Source of the DNA: Solibacillus sp045640265
Lineage (GTDB): Bacteria; Bacillota; Bacilli; Bacillales_A; Planococcaceae
Direction of reading: 5' to 3'
NCBI GenBank assembly: GCA_045640265.1
Contig: JAZUES010000084.1
Span: 4,220 to 68,219 of the forward strand
Length of the DNA stretch: 64,000 nucleotides
Below, one piece after another: positions 52,577-61,781 of the stretch (positions within the stretch are counted from its first letter, which is position 1; each line of letters starts with the position of its first letter). The position numbers and the translations under genes are program-made. The notes beneath the pieces were generated by a model. That model saw only the letters and a list, made by a program, of their open reading frames with translations, made no database searches and was not told the DNA's origin.

Positions 52577-52653
52577 ATTTTTCCCCCCTCTTACTAAAAG
52601 GTCAGTCCAACGGACATATACTTTTACAAATAGTAAATAACTAGGACATATCT

Positions 52654-52682
52654 ATGATATATCATGTGAATAACTTGGTCAA
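52654..52682 (-). promoter_or_regulatory. SigA-type promoter of qcrABC
   Basis: On the minus strand TTGACC (52677-52682) and TATCAT (52654-52659) are 17 bases apart. The start codon of qcrA follows about 78 bases downstream. The -10 lies in the palindrome ATGATATATCAT. Confidence 0.7.
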
Positions 52683-52742
52683 TATTGCATTCATTTCCAA
52701 AAGTATACTTTGTGAACATTTAATGAAACTAATTTATTCCAA

Positions 52743-53186
52743 TTATGACCAAACTTTTGTTAATACAGGAATAATTTGTTTAATTTGTTCCTCTAGAATG
52801 CGTTGTTTTACAGTTTTATCCATGGATTCTAATGGAATAGATGGTAACCAAATAATATCACATTGTTCTTTTTGTGTATTCCATTTCGAATCACATGTCA
52901 TAAATATGACAGATTTAAAACCTGAATCTGTTAATTGTTGTTGCAAAGAATATGTTAAATTAACATCTCTTGTTTGATCCGTATAAGAAAATGGTGGCAG
53001 TAGCACTAATCGACCACGAAACTGTTGTTCAACAAAAGCTGTTAATGTCATTAAATATTCTGTTGCAGAACTACTCTGTTTAATCCCCTGCTCTGAAAAA
53101 TCTAATTGAACTAGTGGAACAATCGCTGTATCGATAAATTGTTTATTTGCTTGGAACTGTTCAACATCACTAACTTTAAAAATCAC
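52743..53186 (-). CDS. ypiF: YpiF, DUF2487 protein
   Basis: A 147-residue cytoplasmic protein that fits the DUF2487 family and the position of YpiF between ypiB and qcrA. LVLLPPFSYTDQ in the middle is the most family-like stretch. Function is unknown. It follows ypiB after 49 bases; qcrA has its own promoter downstream, though read-through is possible. A GGGGGA site precedes the ATG. Confidence 0.78.
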   Translation of the reverse strand: MIFKVSDVEQFQANKQFIDTAIVPLVQLDFSEQGIKQSSSATEYLMTLTAFVEQQFRGRLVLLPPFSYTDQTRDVNLTYSLQQQLTDSGFKSVIFMTCDSKWNTQKEQCDIIWLPSIPLESMDKTVKQRILEEQIKQIIPVLTKVWS

Positions 53187-53235
53187 AAAAATTCCCCCTG
53201 AATCACAATAAAGTTTGTATTCTATAGTAGTTTCC

Positions 53236-53787
53236 TTATTTTGAATGCTTTAAAGCCTGCAATAAATTCGATAATTCAAAAAAGCGTTCTTTATCGCCTG
53301 CATCAAGGGCATCATCAATTTCATTTAAAATTTGTTGTTCTTGAAATTCAAACAAACTATTTTCAAGTAGTTTCTCTGCAGCAATTCGGTCCTTTTCATT
53401 AATAACAACATCATTCGGAACATATGGATTTTCCTCTAAAACCGCCAAATACAAAGGATCTGGCGGTATATTTGGAAAGTTTAATTGCACATACATTGAC
53501 TTCTGTGCATTTAAACGTAATTCATGAAACGATTTTTCTGCATCTGAAGTCATAATATTTTCTTTGTAAAATCGAAATGGTATGCTCGTCGTTTCCACAG
53601 TCGACATGACAATTGCTCTTGGACAATAATGAGCATCGTCAACAAAGTGGACATTTTCTAACAATTCATCGTTACTTAATAAGTAATTTAAAATCCATAC
53701 CCCTTCTCGACGTTTCAGTTGGAAATTTTTTAAGAACCATCTAATGAAGACCTTTTTATCATGTAATGGTACGGAATACGTCAACAT
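53236..53787 (-). CDS. ypiB: YpiB, UPF0302 protein with IDEAL domain
   Basis: A 183-residue protein. The N-terminal UPF0302 region (LKRREGVWILNYLLSNDELL, about 24-43) is followed by a C-terminal IDEAL domain (about 140-180, containing LLENSLFEFQ and DEIDDAL-like acidic residues). In B. subtilis it lies beside qcrABC and is otherwise uncharacterised. GGGAGG precedes the ATG. It lies 12 bases after ypiA. Confidence 0.85.
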   Translation of the reverse strand: MLTYSVPLHDKKVFIRWFLKNFQLKRREGVWILNYLLSNDELLENVHFVDDAHYCPRAIVMSTVETTSIPFRFYKENIMTSDAEKSFHELRLNAQKSMYVQLNFPNIPPDPLYLAVLEENPYVPNDVVINEKDRIAAEKLLENSLFEFQEQQILNEIDDALDAGDKERFFELSNLLQALKHSK

Positions 53788-53799
53788 GCAATCCTCCCT

Positions 53800-55044
53800 T
53801 TACTCAAATCGCTCTAATAGGTCATGCCATTGCTGTTCGGTAGGTTGTAATTCTACAAGCTTTTGAGCGATTTTTTTCGCTTCTTTCTGTTTGCCATCCT
53901 CAACTAGGAACAGGCAATATTTTTCTAAAAACTCGACGTCCTCATTGAAATCATTATATGCGAGTGTATAAATTTCGTATGCTTTATCAAATTGTTCTTC
54001 TTCATTATAGGCGTTCGCAACGAACGGATATAACGACACCCATTCAAACTCATTTTTTTGTAATTGTTCAAATAGCTCTATAACATCTTCATAGCGTTTT
54101 TGTGTGCTATAAACAGACATTAGTACTAAAATAGCTTCCATATACTCTGGGTCAAGTGCAATCGCTTCATTTAAAAACTCAATGGCTTCGTCAGGTTTAC
54201 TATTTTTCAGCGCCATTTTTCCAGCAAATAAGAATAATGACTTATCATATTCGTCACGTTTTAAACCTTCTTTAATGACCTTTAAAGCACGCTCGTTATC
54301 TTCTTGCATTGCATAGCTTTCCGCTAATAATAAATAGGCTGCGAAGTAATCAGGATCAAGCTCTTTTAAATCTTCTAATTGCTTAATCGCTAATTCATAG
54401 TTTTGAATTTGGAAAGCTGCATAACCCGAACCAAATAATAAATCTGGTGATACTTCCTCTTCAAGCGCTTCCATATAATAATCAAGCGCAGTCTCATACG
54501 CTGCACCCGCACGGTATACTTCAGCTAGGCGCTGAGCAAGTACTGTACCTGCAAACTTCTTATCCATTTCATAAAGTTCTTCATAAATGCGAACAGCTTC
54601 TGAAAAACGTCCAGTTTCGAATAATAGTTCTGCCTTTGCAAATTGTAATAATGGCTCATTCGGTAAAATTTGTAACGCTTCGTTAATACGGATTTCTGCT
54701 ACTTCGAATAATCCTTGCATTTGATAGTAATCAGCTAATACTAATAATGCTTGCGGGTACTCTGGTGCATCATCTTTTATAGCCATTAATAAATCTAGTG
54801 CATCATCTTCTTCGCCAAGTTCGATTAAAACACCTGCACGATCGATTGCAATTTGTGCTTCTTCTGGGAATAAAAATTGTAAATGTTCAAATACACGGTT
54901 TGCTTCGTTCATATAACCGTAATGTGTTAATGCCTCGGCAACTTCATATTGTGCTGATGGTTCAGCATCCATTAAAAATGATTCAAGAAGTTGATCGATT
55001 AATTGTAGATTTCCTTCTTGGATTGCTTGTATTAATTGTTCCAT
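53800..55044 (-). CDS. ypiA: YpiA, TPR repeat protein
   Basis: A 414-residue protein made almost wholly of tetratricopeptide repeats, about 11 helical pairs with AL/AY and P positions spaced every 34 residues. It is acidic and has no signal or membrane segment, so it is likely a cytoplasmic scaffold. It corresponds to YpiA, at the head of ypiA-ypiB-ypiF in B. subtilis. AAGGTGAG precedes the ATG. Partners are unknown. Confidence 0.88.
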   Translation of the reverse strand: MEQLIQAIQEGNLQLIDQLLESFLMDAEPSAQYEVAEALTHYGYMNEANRVFEHLQFLFPEEAQIAIDRAGVLIELGEEDDALDLLMAIKDDAPEYPQALLVLADYYQMQGLFEVAEIRINEALQILPNEPLLQFAKAELLFETGRFSEAVRIYEELYEMDKKFAGTVLAQRLAEVYRAGAAYETALDYYMEALEEEVSPDLLFGSGYAAFQIQNYELAIKQLEDLKELDPDYFAAYLLLAESYAMQEDNERALKVIKEGLKRDEYDKSLFLFAGKMALKNSKPDEAIEFLNEAIALDPEYMEAILVLMSVYSTQKRYEDVIELFEQLQKNEFEWVSLYPFVANAYNEEEQFDKAYEIYTLAYNDFNEDVEFLEKYCLFLVEDGKQKEAKKIAQKLVELQPTEQQWHDLLERFE

Positions 55045-55260
55045 AGTTACTCACCTTTTCCTACTTTATCAATATTATGCTACACAACTGCGGGACGCTT
55101 CACAAGGAAAAGTAGTTGATTTTTTTTATTTGTTTATTATATGGATAAAAATATACATATTTAGGGGATTGTCAGAGCTATTACATCTAAATAAAGATTC
55201 TATTAAGCCGCTTTGATAAATAATTGTCGTAATATTTCACTTATTGAAAATTTCCGCTAT

Positions 55261-55286
55261 AAAAAAGCGGCGAGTTGATTCGCCGC
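55261..55286 (-). terminator. Terminator of aroA
   Basis: A 7-bp GC-rich stem (55267-55273 with 55280-55286) with a 6-base loop is followed on the minus strand by T6. Confidence 0.9.
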
Positions 55287-55295
55287 AATTTTTGA

Positions 55296-56585
55296 TTATT
55301 TGATTAAGCTTTCTACATGTTCGAAGAAGTTAGGATAGGATACTGCGATGCATTCTGAGTCGTCTAGTTCTACTTTTCCTTCTGCAATAAGTGCAGCGAC
55401 TGCCCCCATCATGCCGATGCGGTGGTCGCCATATGTTTTTAAAGTAGCCCCGTGTAAAGCAGTTGGGCCTTCAATAATCATGCCATCATCTGTTGCTTCA
55501 ATGTTAGCGCCTAATTTTTTTAGTTCATTGACTACTGCATCAATGCGGTTCGTTTCTTTTACTTTTAATTCTTCGGCATCTTTAATAATGGTTTTACCCT
55601 TCGCTTGTGTTGCAAGTAGCGCAATAATCGGAATTTCGTCAATTAAACGAGGAATGATTGCACCCGAAATCGTCGTTCCTTGTAATTGAGAGGTTTCGAT
55701 GGTAATCGTTGCAGTTGGTTCTGCCGCCTTTTCATCATCAATCTCAATCGTCATTTGGGCACCCATATTTTGAAGTACTTCAATAATGCCATCGCGCGTT
55801 TCATTTACGCCGACATTATTCATCACAATTCGGCTATTTTCTGTAATGGCACCCGCTACTAAGAAAAAGGCCGCGGATGAAATGTCACCAGGTACATTCA
55901 CATGTGTCCCTGTTAACGCTTGACCTCCTTCAAATGAAATAACTCCGTCTTCTACTGAAATATCCGCGCCAAATTGACGTAGCATACGCTCAGTATGATC
56001 ACGTGATACTTCACGTTCACGAACAATCGTCGTTCCTTCCGCACGAAGTCCAGCAAGTAAAATAGCAGATTTCACTTGTGCACTTGCTACAGGCATTTTG
56101 TAATCAATTGCTTTTAGAGGACTACCTTGAATCGCAAGCGGTGTGAATTGTCCATTTTCACGGCCCGCGATTTGCGCACCCATTAAACGAAGTGGATCTG
56201 CTACGCGACGCATTGGACGCTTGCCAATTGAAGCATCACCCGTCATGACCGTATGTAAATTCGTGCCTGATAGAATGCCGAGCATTAAACGTGTTGTCGT
56301 ACCAGAGTTTCCCGTATAAAGTACTTCTTTCGGTTCCATCCAGTTTTCCATGCCTGGACTTTCAATCGTAACATTCGTTCCGTCTACTTCAATATGAACG
56401 CCAAGCTTTTTAAAGCAATCAATCGTACTCAGGCAATCTTCGCCTAATAAAAAACCATTCACCGTTGTTTTACCTTTTGCAATCGACCCAAACATCACTG
56501 AACGGTGAGAAATAGATTTATCACCGGGTACAGTAATTTCACCTTGTAATGATGATTGTCTATAATTCAACATTTTTGAAGTCAA
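55296..56585 (-). CDS. aroA: 3-phosphoshikimate 1-carboxyvinyltransferase (EPSP synthase)
   Basis: A 429-residue enzyme of the shikimate pathway, the target of glyphosate; the gene is called aroE in B. subtilis. GDKSISHRSVMFGSI (about 21-35), LYTGNSGTTTRLMLG (about 90-104) and SRDHTERML are its binding motifs. It starts at TTG 56585 with GGGAGG 7 bases upstream; the ATG four codons later is the alternative. Gly in GNSGTT is followed by Thr-Thr, as in class II enzymes of Gram-positives. An intrinsic hairpin separates it from tyrA. Confidence 0.96.
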   Translation of the reverse strand: MTSKMLNYRQSSLQGEITVPGDKSISHRSVMFGSIAKGKTTVNGFLLGEDCLSTIDCFKKLGVHIEVDGTNVTIESPGMENWMEPKEVLYTGNSGTTTRLMLGILSGTNLHTVMTGDASIGKRPMRRVADPLRLMGAQIAGRENGQFTPLAIQGSPLKAIDYKMPVASAQVKSAILLAGLRAEGTTIVREREVSRDHTERMLRQFGADISVEDGVISFEGGQALTGTHVNVPGDISSAAFFLVAGAITENSRIVMNNVGVNETRDGIIEVLQNMGAQMTIEIDDEKAAEPTATITIETSQLQGTTISGAIIPRLIDEIPIIALLATQAKGKTIIKDAEELKVKETNRIDAVVNELKKLGANIEATDDGMIIEGPTALHGATLKTYGDHRIGMMGAVAALIAEGKVELDDSECIAVSYPNFFEHVESLIK

Positions 56586-56600
56586 TAAAATCCCTCCCTA

Positions 56601-56632
56601 GAAAAATACATCTCGCCTAGAGTAGCGAGATG
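56601..56632 (-). terminator. Intercistronic hairpin between tyrA and aroA
   Basis: CATCTCGC/GCGAGATG (8 bp, 56625-56632 with 56609-56616) is followed on the minus strand by TATTTTTC, 7 bases past the tyrA stop. It may cut transcription partly before aroA. Confidence 0.7.
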
Positions 56633-56638
56633 CGATGT

Positions 56639-57736
56639 TTATGAAATATGCGTATCGTAATTTGCCTTATGGGCAATACACTTTGCGGCACGTTCACGGT
56701 CTACATTTGATTGGAAACTAATCACAAGAATCCCGAAAACATCGACGCGTGTTTCCACGATACGAATATTTGTAATACTAATATTTTCTTCAGCTAAATA
56801 GCCTGTTATTTCTGAAATAACACCTGGATAGTCTGGGATATCTACATATAAATCATACGGCACATATAACGCACCATTTGCTATTGGTAAACTATCTCGA
56901 ACATCACGTGCATGTGAAAAATACGTTTCAATCGCCGTTTCATCGCCCTCTTTAAGCAATTGTCGTACACGATTCATTTCCTCAAGCCATGTATCTAACT
57001 GGCCAACAAGCTCTTTACGATTTTGCATTGTTATATCACGCCAAAGCGCTGGATTTGATGAGGCTATACGTGTAATATCACGGAAGCCACCTGCTGCTAG
57101 TGATGTCGTCATCGGAAAAGCTTTCTTCTCAAAGTTTAACTGATGGACTAACGAAGCAGCAACAATATGCGGGAAGTGACTGACAACTGCTGTCATATGG
57201 TCATGCACTTTCGCATCCACGACCACCATCTTCCCTAACGTAAATTTTAACAAATCATCAAGTGCGGAAAGCTTCTCGATTTCTTCACCTTCATTTGGTG
57301 TTAACATATAATACGCATTTTCGAGTAAGTACGGCTTCGCAGCGGTAATTCCACTTTTATGCGAGCCTGCCATTGGATGCCCCCCGATAAACGTGATACC
57401 AAGTTGGCGCAATTCGGCAGCCTTCTCCATGATTTGCACTTTCGTACTACCTGTATCTGTAAGGATAACGCCGCGTTTTAAGTCCCATGATTTTAATTGC
57501 TCCATAAATTGGAGCGTAACGTTAACGGGTGTACCAAAAATAATGACATCTGCTTGTTTGGCAAATGTAGCTGGATCATCTACTACTTCGTGCACAACGC
57601 CTAATGTGCTAGCTAATTGTCTTGTTTTTTCATGGGAGTCGTAGCCAAACACTTTCGTACGCGGAGCCTTTTGTAGAGCGAGTGCAACGGATCCGCCAAT
57701 TAGTCCAAGTCCGATTACGAAAACATTACGTGTCAT
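56639..57736 (-). CDS. tyrA: Prephenate dehydrogenase with ACT domain
   Basis: A 365-residue enzyme that turns prephenate into 4-hydroxyphenylpyruvate for tyrosine. GLGLIGGS (about 9-16) is the NAD site; GGHPMAGSHKSG (about 119-130) is the substrate loop with catalytic His. A C-terminal ACT domain (about 296-365) suggests feedback control by tyrosine. Its ATG overlaps the hisC stop as ATGA, and AAGGAG lies upstream. Confidence 0.95.
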   Translation of the reverse strand: MTRNVFVIGLGLIGGSVALALQKAPRTKVFGYDSHEKTRQLASTLGVVHEVVDDPATFAKQADVIIFGTPVNVTLQFMEQLKSWDLKRGVILTDTGSTKVQIMEKAAELRQLGITFIGGHPMAGSHKSGITAAKPYLLENAYYMLTPNEGEEIEKLSALDDLLKFTLGKMVVVDAKVHDHMTAVVSHFPHIVAASLVHQLNFEKKAFPMTTSLAAGGFRDITRIASSNPALWRDITMQNRKELVGQLDTWLEEMNRVRQLLKEGDETAIETYFSHARDVRDSLPIANGALYVPYDLYVDIPDYPGVISEITGYLAEENISITNIRIVETRVDVFGILVISFQSNVDRERAAKCIAHKANYDTHIS

Positions 57737-58833
57737 GCAAAGACTCCTTGCTCCGTCAATACGTCTTCAAGCAATTGTAAAAACTTCGCATTTTGCGCTT
57801 CTGTGCCAATTGTGACACGAATATATCCATCTAAACCAAGGGCAGCTCCACTTCGAATAATAAAGCCGCGCTTCATCATTTCTTCAAACACAACTTGACT
57901 GCTCGTTTTCACTTCAAACATGATAAAGTTTGTTTGAGATGGGAAGTAGTGTAGATTATGCTTTTCACAAAATGCGACATATTGCTTTTTACCGATTTCA
58001 TTGGCTTCACGGCAACTTTTTATATACTCTTGGTCAGCAAGTGCAATTTGTGCCACACTTTGACTTAGAATCGTATTGTTAAACGGCGCACGCACTGGAT
58101 CTAATTTCGCAATAACATCTGCTTGTGCAATCCCATATCCAACACGGAATGAAGCTAAGCCATACGCTTTAGAGAATGTGCGAAGTAAAATTAAATTTTT
58201 ATAATCGCGGAAGTAATGTAATGTATCTTTAAATTTTGATGTGTTTACATATTCAATGTACGCTTCATCTAACACGACAAATACATCTTCAGGCACTTTT
58301 GCTAAAAAGGCACTTAACTCTTCATCAGATACAAGTGTTCCTGTTGGATTATTTGGATTACATACCCAAACGACTGAAGTATTTTCATCGATTGCTGCTA
58401 ACATCGCATCCAAATCGTGAACACCGTCTTTCATCGGAACTTTGCGAACTTCTGCGCCTTCTATTTCAGCATTATGCCAATATTGAGAGAAGGAAAGATC
58501 CGCCATGACCGTATTAATCCCTGGATATAGTAATGCACGTGTGATAATAGAGATTAAATCGTCCGAACCATTTCCTAAAATGAGTTCGCTTTCTTCTACA
58601 CTGTAAAAGTTTGCTAAAGCTGTACGTAAATTTTGAGCGTACCCATCAGGATAAATGGCATGGTTTGATGCATCCGCTTGTAAAAATTGTTTTACGTTAG
58701 ATGAGCTACCGAACGGATTTTCATTGGATGCTAACTTCACAACTTCTTCTAATCCAAACTGTTTTTTTACTTCATCAATGGGCTTCCCTGGTTGGTAAGC
58801 TTTCATTCCAAATAATTGTTGTTTCCACTTCAT
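57733..58833 (-). CDS. hisC: Histidinol-phosphate (and aromatic) aminotransferase
   Basis: A 366-residue class I/II aminotransferase. The cofactor lysine is in LRTFSKAYGLASFRVGY at about residue 218, and NPNNPTG binds the phosphate ring. Location between aroH and tyrA, as in B. subtilis, indicates a double role in histidine synthesis and in making tyrosine and phenylalanine. In B. subtilis the trp genes precede it; here aroH does, 25 bases away. GGAGAC lies before the ATG. Confidence 0.95.
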   Translation of the reverse strand: MKWKQQLFGMKAYQPGKPIDEVKKQFGLEEVVKLASNENPFGSSSNVKQFLQADASNHAIYPDGYAQNLRTALANFYSVEESELILGNGSDDLISIITRALLYPGINTVMADLSFSQYWHNAEIEGAEVRKVPMKDGVHDLDAMLAAIDENTSVVWVCNPNNPTGTLVSDEELSAFLAKVPEDVFVVLDEAYIEYVNTSKFKDTLHYFRDYKNLILLRTFSKAYGLASFRVGYGIAQADVIAKLDPVRAPFNNTILSQSVAQIALADQEYIKSCREANEIGKKQYVAFCEKHNLHYFPSQTNFIMFEVKTSSQVVFEEMMKRGFIIRSGAALGLDGYIRVTIGTEAQNAKFLQLLEDVLTEQGVFA

Positions 58834-58858
58834 CGTAAACGTCTCCTCTATTTGGCCG

Positions 58859-59221
58859 CTATTTCACTAAATCTGGGCGTAATTTCACTGCTTCATTTAA
58901 ATACACATGGTGAATCTCATGTTGAGGTGTATCTGTATTCACATGCATTAATACACGAATACATAAGGGTAATGCACCAGGTACATCCATTTCGTGCATG
59001 CACATAATCGGTACGTATTGCCAGCCTTCCAGTGTACGCACTGCCTTTGCTGGGAATGCTGAACGAATATCTGGAGTTGTGGAAATCGTTACAGATGCGA
59101 TATCTTCCGGTTTAATCGCATTTTGTTTTACGACTTCTTGTACAAGCTTTGCCGTCTCATCCCAAACATATTGTGGTAGATCTTCTGTTATTGTAATGGC
59201 ACCTCGTATGCCTCGAATCAT
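58859..59221 (-). CDS. aroH: Chorismate mutase, AroH type
   Basis: A 120-residue monofunctional mutase that converts chorismate to prephenate. RGIRGAITI at the N-terminus carries active-site Arg, and the TTPDIRSAFPAKAVR segment (about 48-62) and PLCIRVLMHVNTD (about 85-97) complete the site. It has two bases between it and aroB and goes on to hisC, so chorismate here is steered to Tyr and Phe. AGGTGTAAG precedes the ATG. Confidence 0.95.
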   Translation of the reverse strand: MIRGIRGAITITEDLPQYVWDETAKLVQEVVKQNAIKPEDIASVTISTTPDIRSAFPAKAVRTLEGWQYVPIMCMHEMDVPGALPLCIRVLMHVNTDTPQHEIHHVYLNEAVKLRPDLVK

Positions 59222-59223
59222 GC

Positions 59224-60309
59224 TTACACCTCCGATAGTAAACTTCTAAGTTGTTCGTCAATCTCTCTACATTCAGCAAGTTCAATTTTTTGAACGAATG
59301 GTTTCCCAATTATATCTAATAACACGAACTGTAACTCACCGTAGTCCGCTTTTTTGTCTTTCAGTAGATACTCCGTTAATTGATCAAATGTAAATTCATG
59401 GACCGCTTCGAATGGATAGCCATTTTCTATAGCAAAATTTAAAAATCGCTTCGTAAACAAATGATTGATATTGCCGTAGCGTTCACATAAAAGTAAGCAA
59501 TACACTAAACCAATCATCACTGCTTCGCCATGTGCGACACGACCATAGCCTGCTGCTGCTTCAATTGCATGACCATACGTATGACCTAAATTTAAGTACT
59601 TTCGCACTGATTGCTCTGTTTCATCTTGCTCTACAATGCTCGCTTTAACTTGAACACCGTGTGCTAAATAATTAGCTAGTAGTTCTTCAGGTAATTGGGT
59701 CACATGCTCCCCTTCAAGTAATTCTTCTACCCACTGTGCATCAGAGATTAATGCATGTTTTATGACTTCTGCCATTCCTGAACGAACTTCTTTTTCATTT
59801 AAGCTATGTAAAAAGTTCGTATCGTAAAATACTGCCTGTGGTTGATAAAAGGCACCAATCATATTTTTTCCAAGCATGTGGTTGATTGCTGTTTTACCAC
59901 CGACTGCTGAATCATGCGCTAAAATCGTTGTTGGTACTTGAATGAACGGAATACCACGCATATACGTAGCTGCTACAAAGCCCGCTAAATCACCAACCGC
60001 ACCACCACCAAATGCAATGACAAGTGATTTTCGTGTACATTTTTGTTCAAGTAAAAATGTTTGTGTGGCTAAAAAGTTTTCAAACGTTTTACATTTTTCA
60101 CCGGCAGGCATAACAAATACATGAAATGCATGTGGAAAATTCTCTTCAAAATATTGCTGTTGTGCAGCCCAAACATTTTCATCTGTTAACACGATGATTT
60201 TATCTGCTTTTTTAAACAGTTTTTCATGAGATGCTACTGCTTCTTTTAATATGCCTTTCCCAATCGTCACAGCATACGAATGAGATGCAGCACGAACTGG
60301 AATCTCCAT
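59224..60309 (-). CDS. aroB: 3-dehydroquinate synthase
   Basis: A 361-residue NAD- and zinc-dependent enzyme closing the ring of the shikimate precursor. AFGGGAVGDLAGFVAATYMRG (GGGxxGD, about 94-100), VPTTILAHDSAVGGKTAIN and the zinc histidines in LGHTYGHAIE are present. ATG 60309 is preceded by AAAGGAG; the longer frame starts inside aroC. aroC's stop is one base before it (TAATATG). Confidence 0.96.
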   Translation of the reverse strand: MEIPVRAASHSYAVTIGKGILKEAVASHEKLFKKADKIIVLTDENVWAAQQQYFEENFPHAFHVFVMPAGEKCKTFENFLATQTFLLEQKCTRKSLVIAFGGGAVGDLAGFVAATYMRGIPFIQVPTTILAHDSAVGGKTAINHMLGKNMIGAFYQPQAVFYDTNFLHSLNEKEVRSGMAEVIKHALISDAQWVEELLEGEHVTQLPEELLANYLAHGVQVKASIVEQDETEQSVRKYLNLGHTYGHAIEAAAGYGRVAHGEAVMIGLVYCLLLCERYGNINHLFTKRFLNFAIENGYPFEAVHEFTFDQLTEYLLKDKKADYGELQFVLLDIIGKPFVQKIELAECREIDEQLRSLLSEV

Positions 60310-60310
60310 A

Positions 60311-61492
60311 TTAGTACTCCTTTGTATAGTTGCGCATGTCATCTAATTGCGCTTTTAATTGTGGTAGTTGATCGCTATGGAATTGTTCAACGATGGCATT
60401 GGCGATTTCCCAGGCAATGACGTGTTCTGCAACAATCGATGCCGCCGGAACTGCACAGCTATCTGAACGTTCTACGCTTGCTTTAAATGGTTCTTTCGTT
60501 TCGATATCTACGCTTTGTAGTGGCTTATATAAGGTAGGGATTGGCTTCATAACGCCCCGTACGACAATTGGCATACCTGTTGTCATACCGCCTTCTAGAC
60601 CGCCTAAACGATTCGTAGCGCGTGTATAACCATGCTCTTCATCCCATAAAATTTCATCATGTACTTCCGAACCCTTTTTACGAGCCATTTCAAAACCGAT
60701 ACCGAACTCTACACCCTTGAATGCGTTAATGCTTAACATTGCAGCAGCTAACTTTGCATCTAGCTTACGGTCGTAGTGTACGTATGAGCCAATCCCTGCT
60801 GGTAAGCCTTCAACGATGACTTCGACAACACCACCAATAGAATCGCCAGCTTGTTTGGCATCATCAATTGCTTGAACCATTTTTGCTGAAGCTTCAGCAT
60901 CTACACAGTAACAAGGATCCTTTTCTACAATCGTACGAATTTCAGCTACCGATTTACCTTCTAAAAGTTGTGCATCTGCTTTAATGCCTACAATTTCAGT
61001 AACATGTGCAACAATTGAAATGCCGAGTTCATTTAATAATGCCTTTGCAACCGAACCAACTGCTACACGCACTGTCGTTTCACGTGCGCTTGAACGCTCT
61101 AACACATTTCGCAAATCACGATGTCCATACTTCATCCCGCCGACTAAATCTGCGTGTCCTGGACGTGGACGTGATATTTGACGTTTAATTTCAGCTGGAT
61201 CGATATCTTCTGGTAGCTCTTCTGCCCCCATAATTTTCGTCCAGTGCTTCCAATCATCATTCGTTACAACAAGTGCAACTGGAGAGCCTAGTGTTTTCCC
61301 ATGTCGTACACCTGAAACAATTTCCACTGTATCGGTTTCAATTTGCATACGGCGCCCTCGACCGTGACCACCTTGACGACGTTTTAAATCATAATTTATT
61401 TTTTCTGCTGTCACTGGTAAAAGTGATGGTAACCCCTCGATTATCGTAGTTAATTGTGGTCCATGTGACTCACCTGCAGTTAAATAACGCAT
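60311..61492 (-). CDS. aroC: Chorismate synthase
   Basis: A 393-residue FMN-dependent enzyme that makes chorismate from EPSP (aroF in B. subtilis). The three family signatures are visible: GESHGPQLTTIIEGLP (about 7-22), GHRDLRNVLERSSARET (about 123-139) and RSDSCAVPAASIVAEH near the C-terminus. It heads aroC-aroB-aroH-hisC-tyrA-aroA. AAGGGAG precedes the ATG. A hairpin closing cheR lies about 160 bases upstream. Confidence 0.97.
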   Translation of the reverse strand: MRYLTAGESHGPQLTTIIEGLPSLLPVTAEKINYDLKRRQGGHGRGRRMQIETDTVEIVSGVRHGKTLGSPVALVVTNDDWKHWTKIMGAEELPEDIDPAEIKRQISRPRPGHADLVGGMKYGHRDLRNVLERSSARETTVRVAVGSVAKALLNELGISIVAHVTEIVGIKADAQLLEGKSVAEIRTIVEKDPCYCVDAEASAKMVQAIDDAKQAGDSIGGVVEVIVEGLPAGIGSYVHYDRKLDAKLAAAMLSINAFKGVEFGIGFEMARKKGSEVHDEILWDEEHGYTRATNRLGGLEGGMTTGMPIVVRGVMKPIPTLYKPLQSVDIETKEPFKASVERSDSCAVPAASIVAEHVIAWEIANAIVEQFHSDQLPQLKAQLDDMRNYTKEY

Positions 61493-61645
61493 TAAACACT
61501 TTCTCCCTTCAACTCGCTAAAGTATTTATTTTTCACTATAACATATTTCATTTTAATTCGCAGTATCGTTTTGTTCTATCTCATGATTATATTAGAATAT
61601 TCTGAACGTTTTATTTACAAAGTAATGCATGAGTAAGCGAAAAAT

Positions 61646-61685
61646 AACCAAAAAACGCTTTTCACTAATTGTACGAAAAGCGTTT
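61646..61685 (-). terminator. Terminator of cheR
   Basis: An 11-bp stem (61653-61663 with 61675-61685) is followed on the minus strand by TTTTTTGG. A second hairpin, CACTTTT/AAAAGTG at about 61704-61722, precedes it. Confidence 0.85.
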
Positions 61686-61781
61686 ATTATCTCGTATAAA
61701 GGTCACTTTTCTCACAAAAGTGGCTACTTCTTCAAGCTTTTACAGCACTCATACTCATATATAGCATTTATAATTGTTGAA

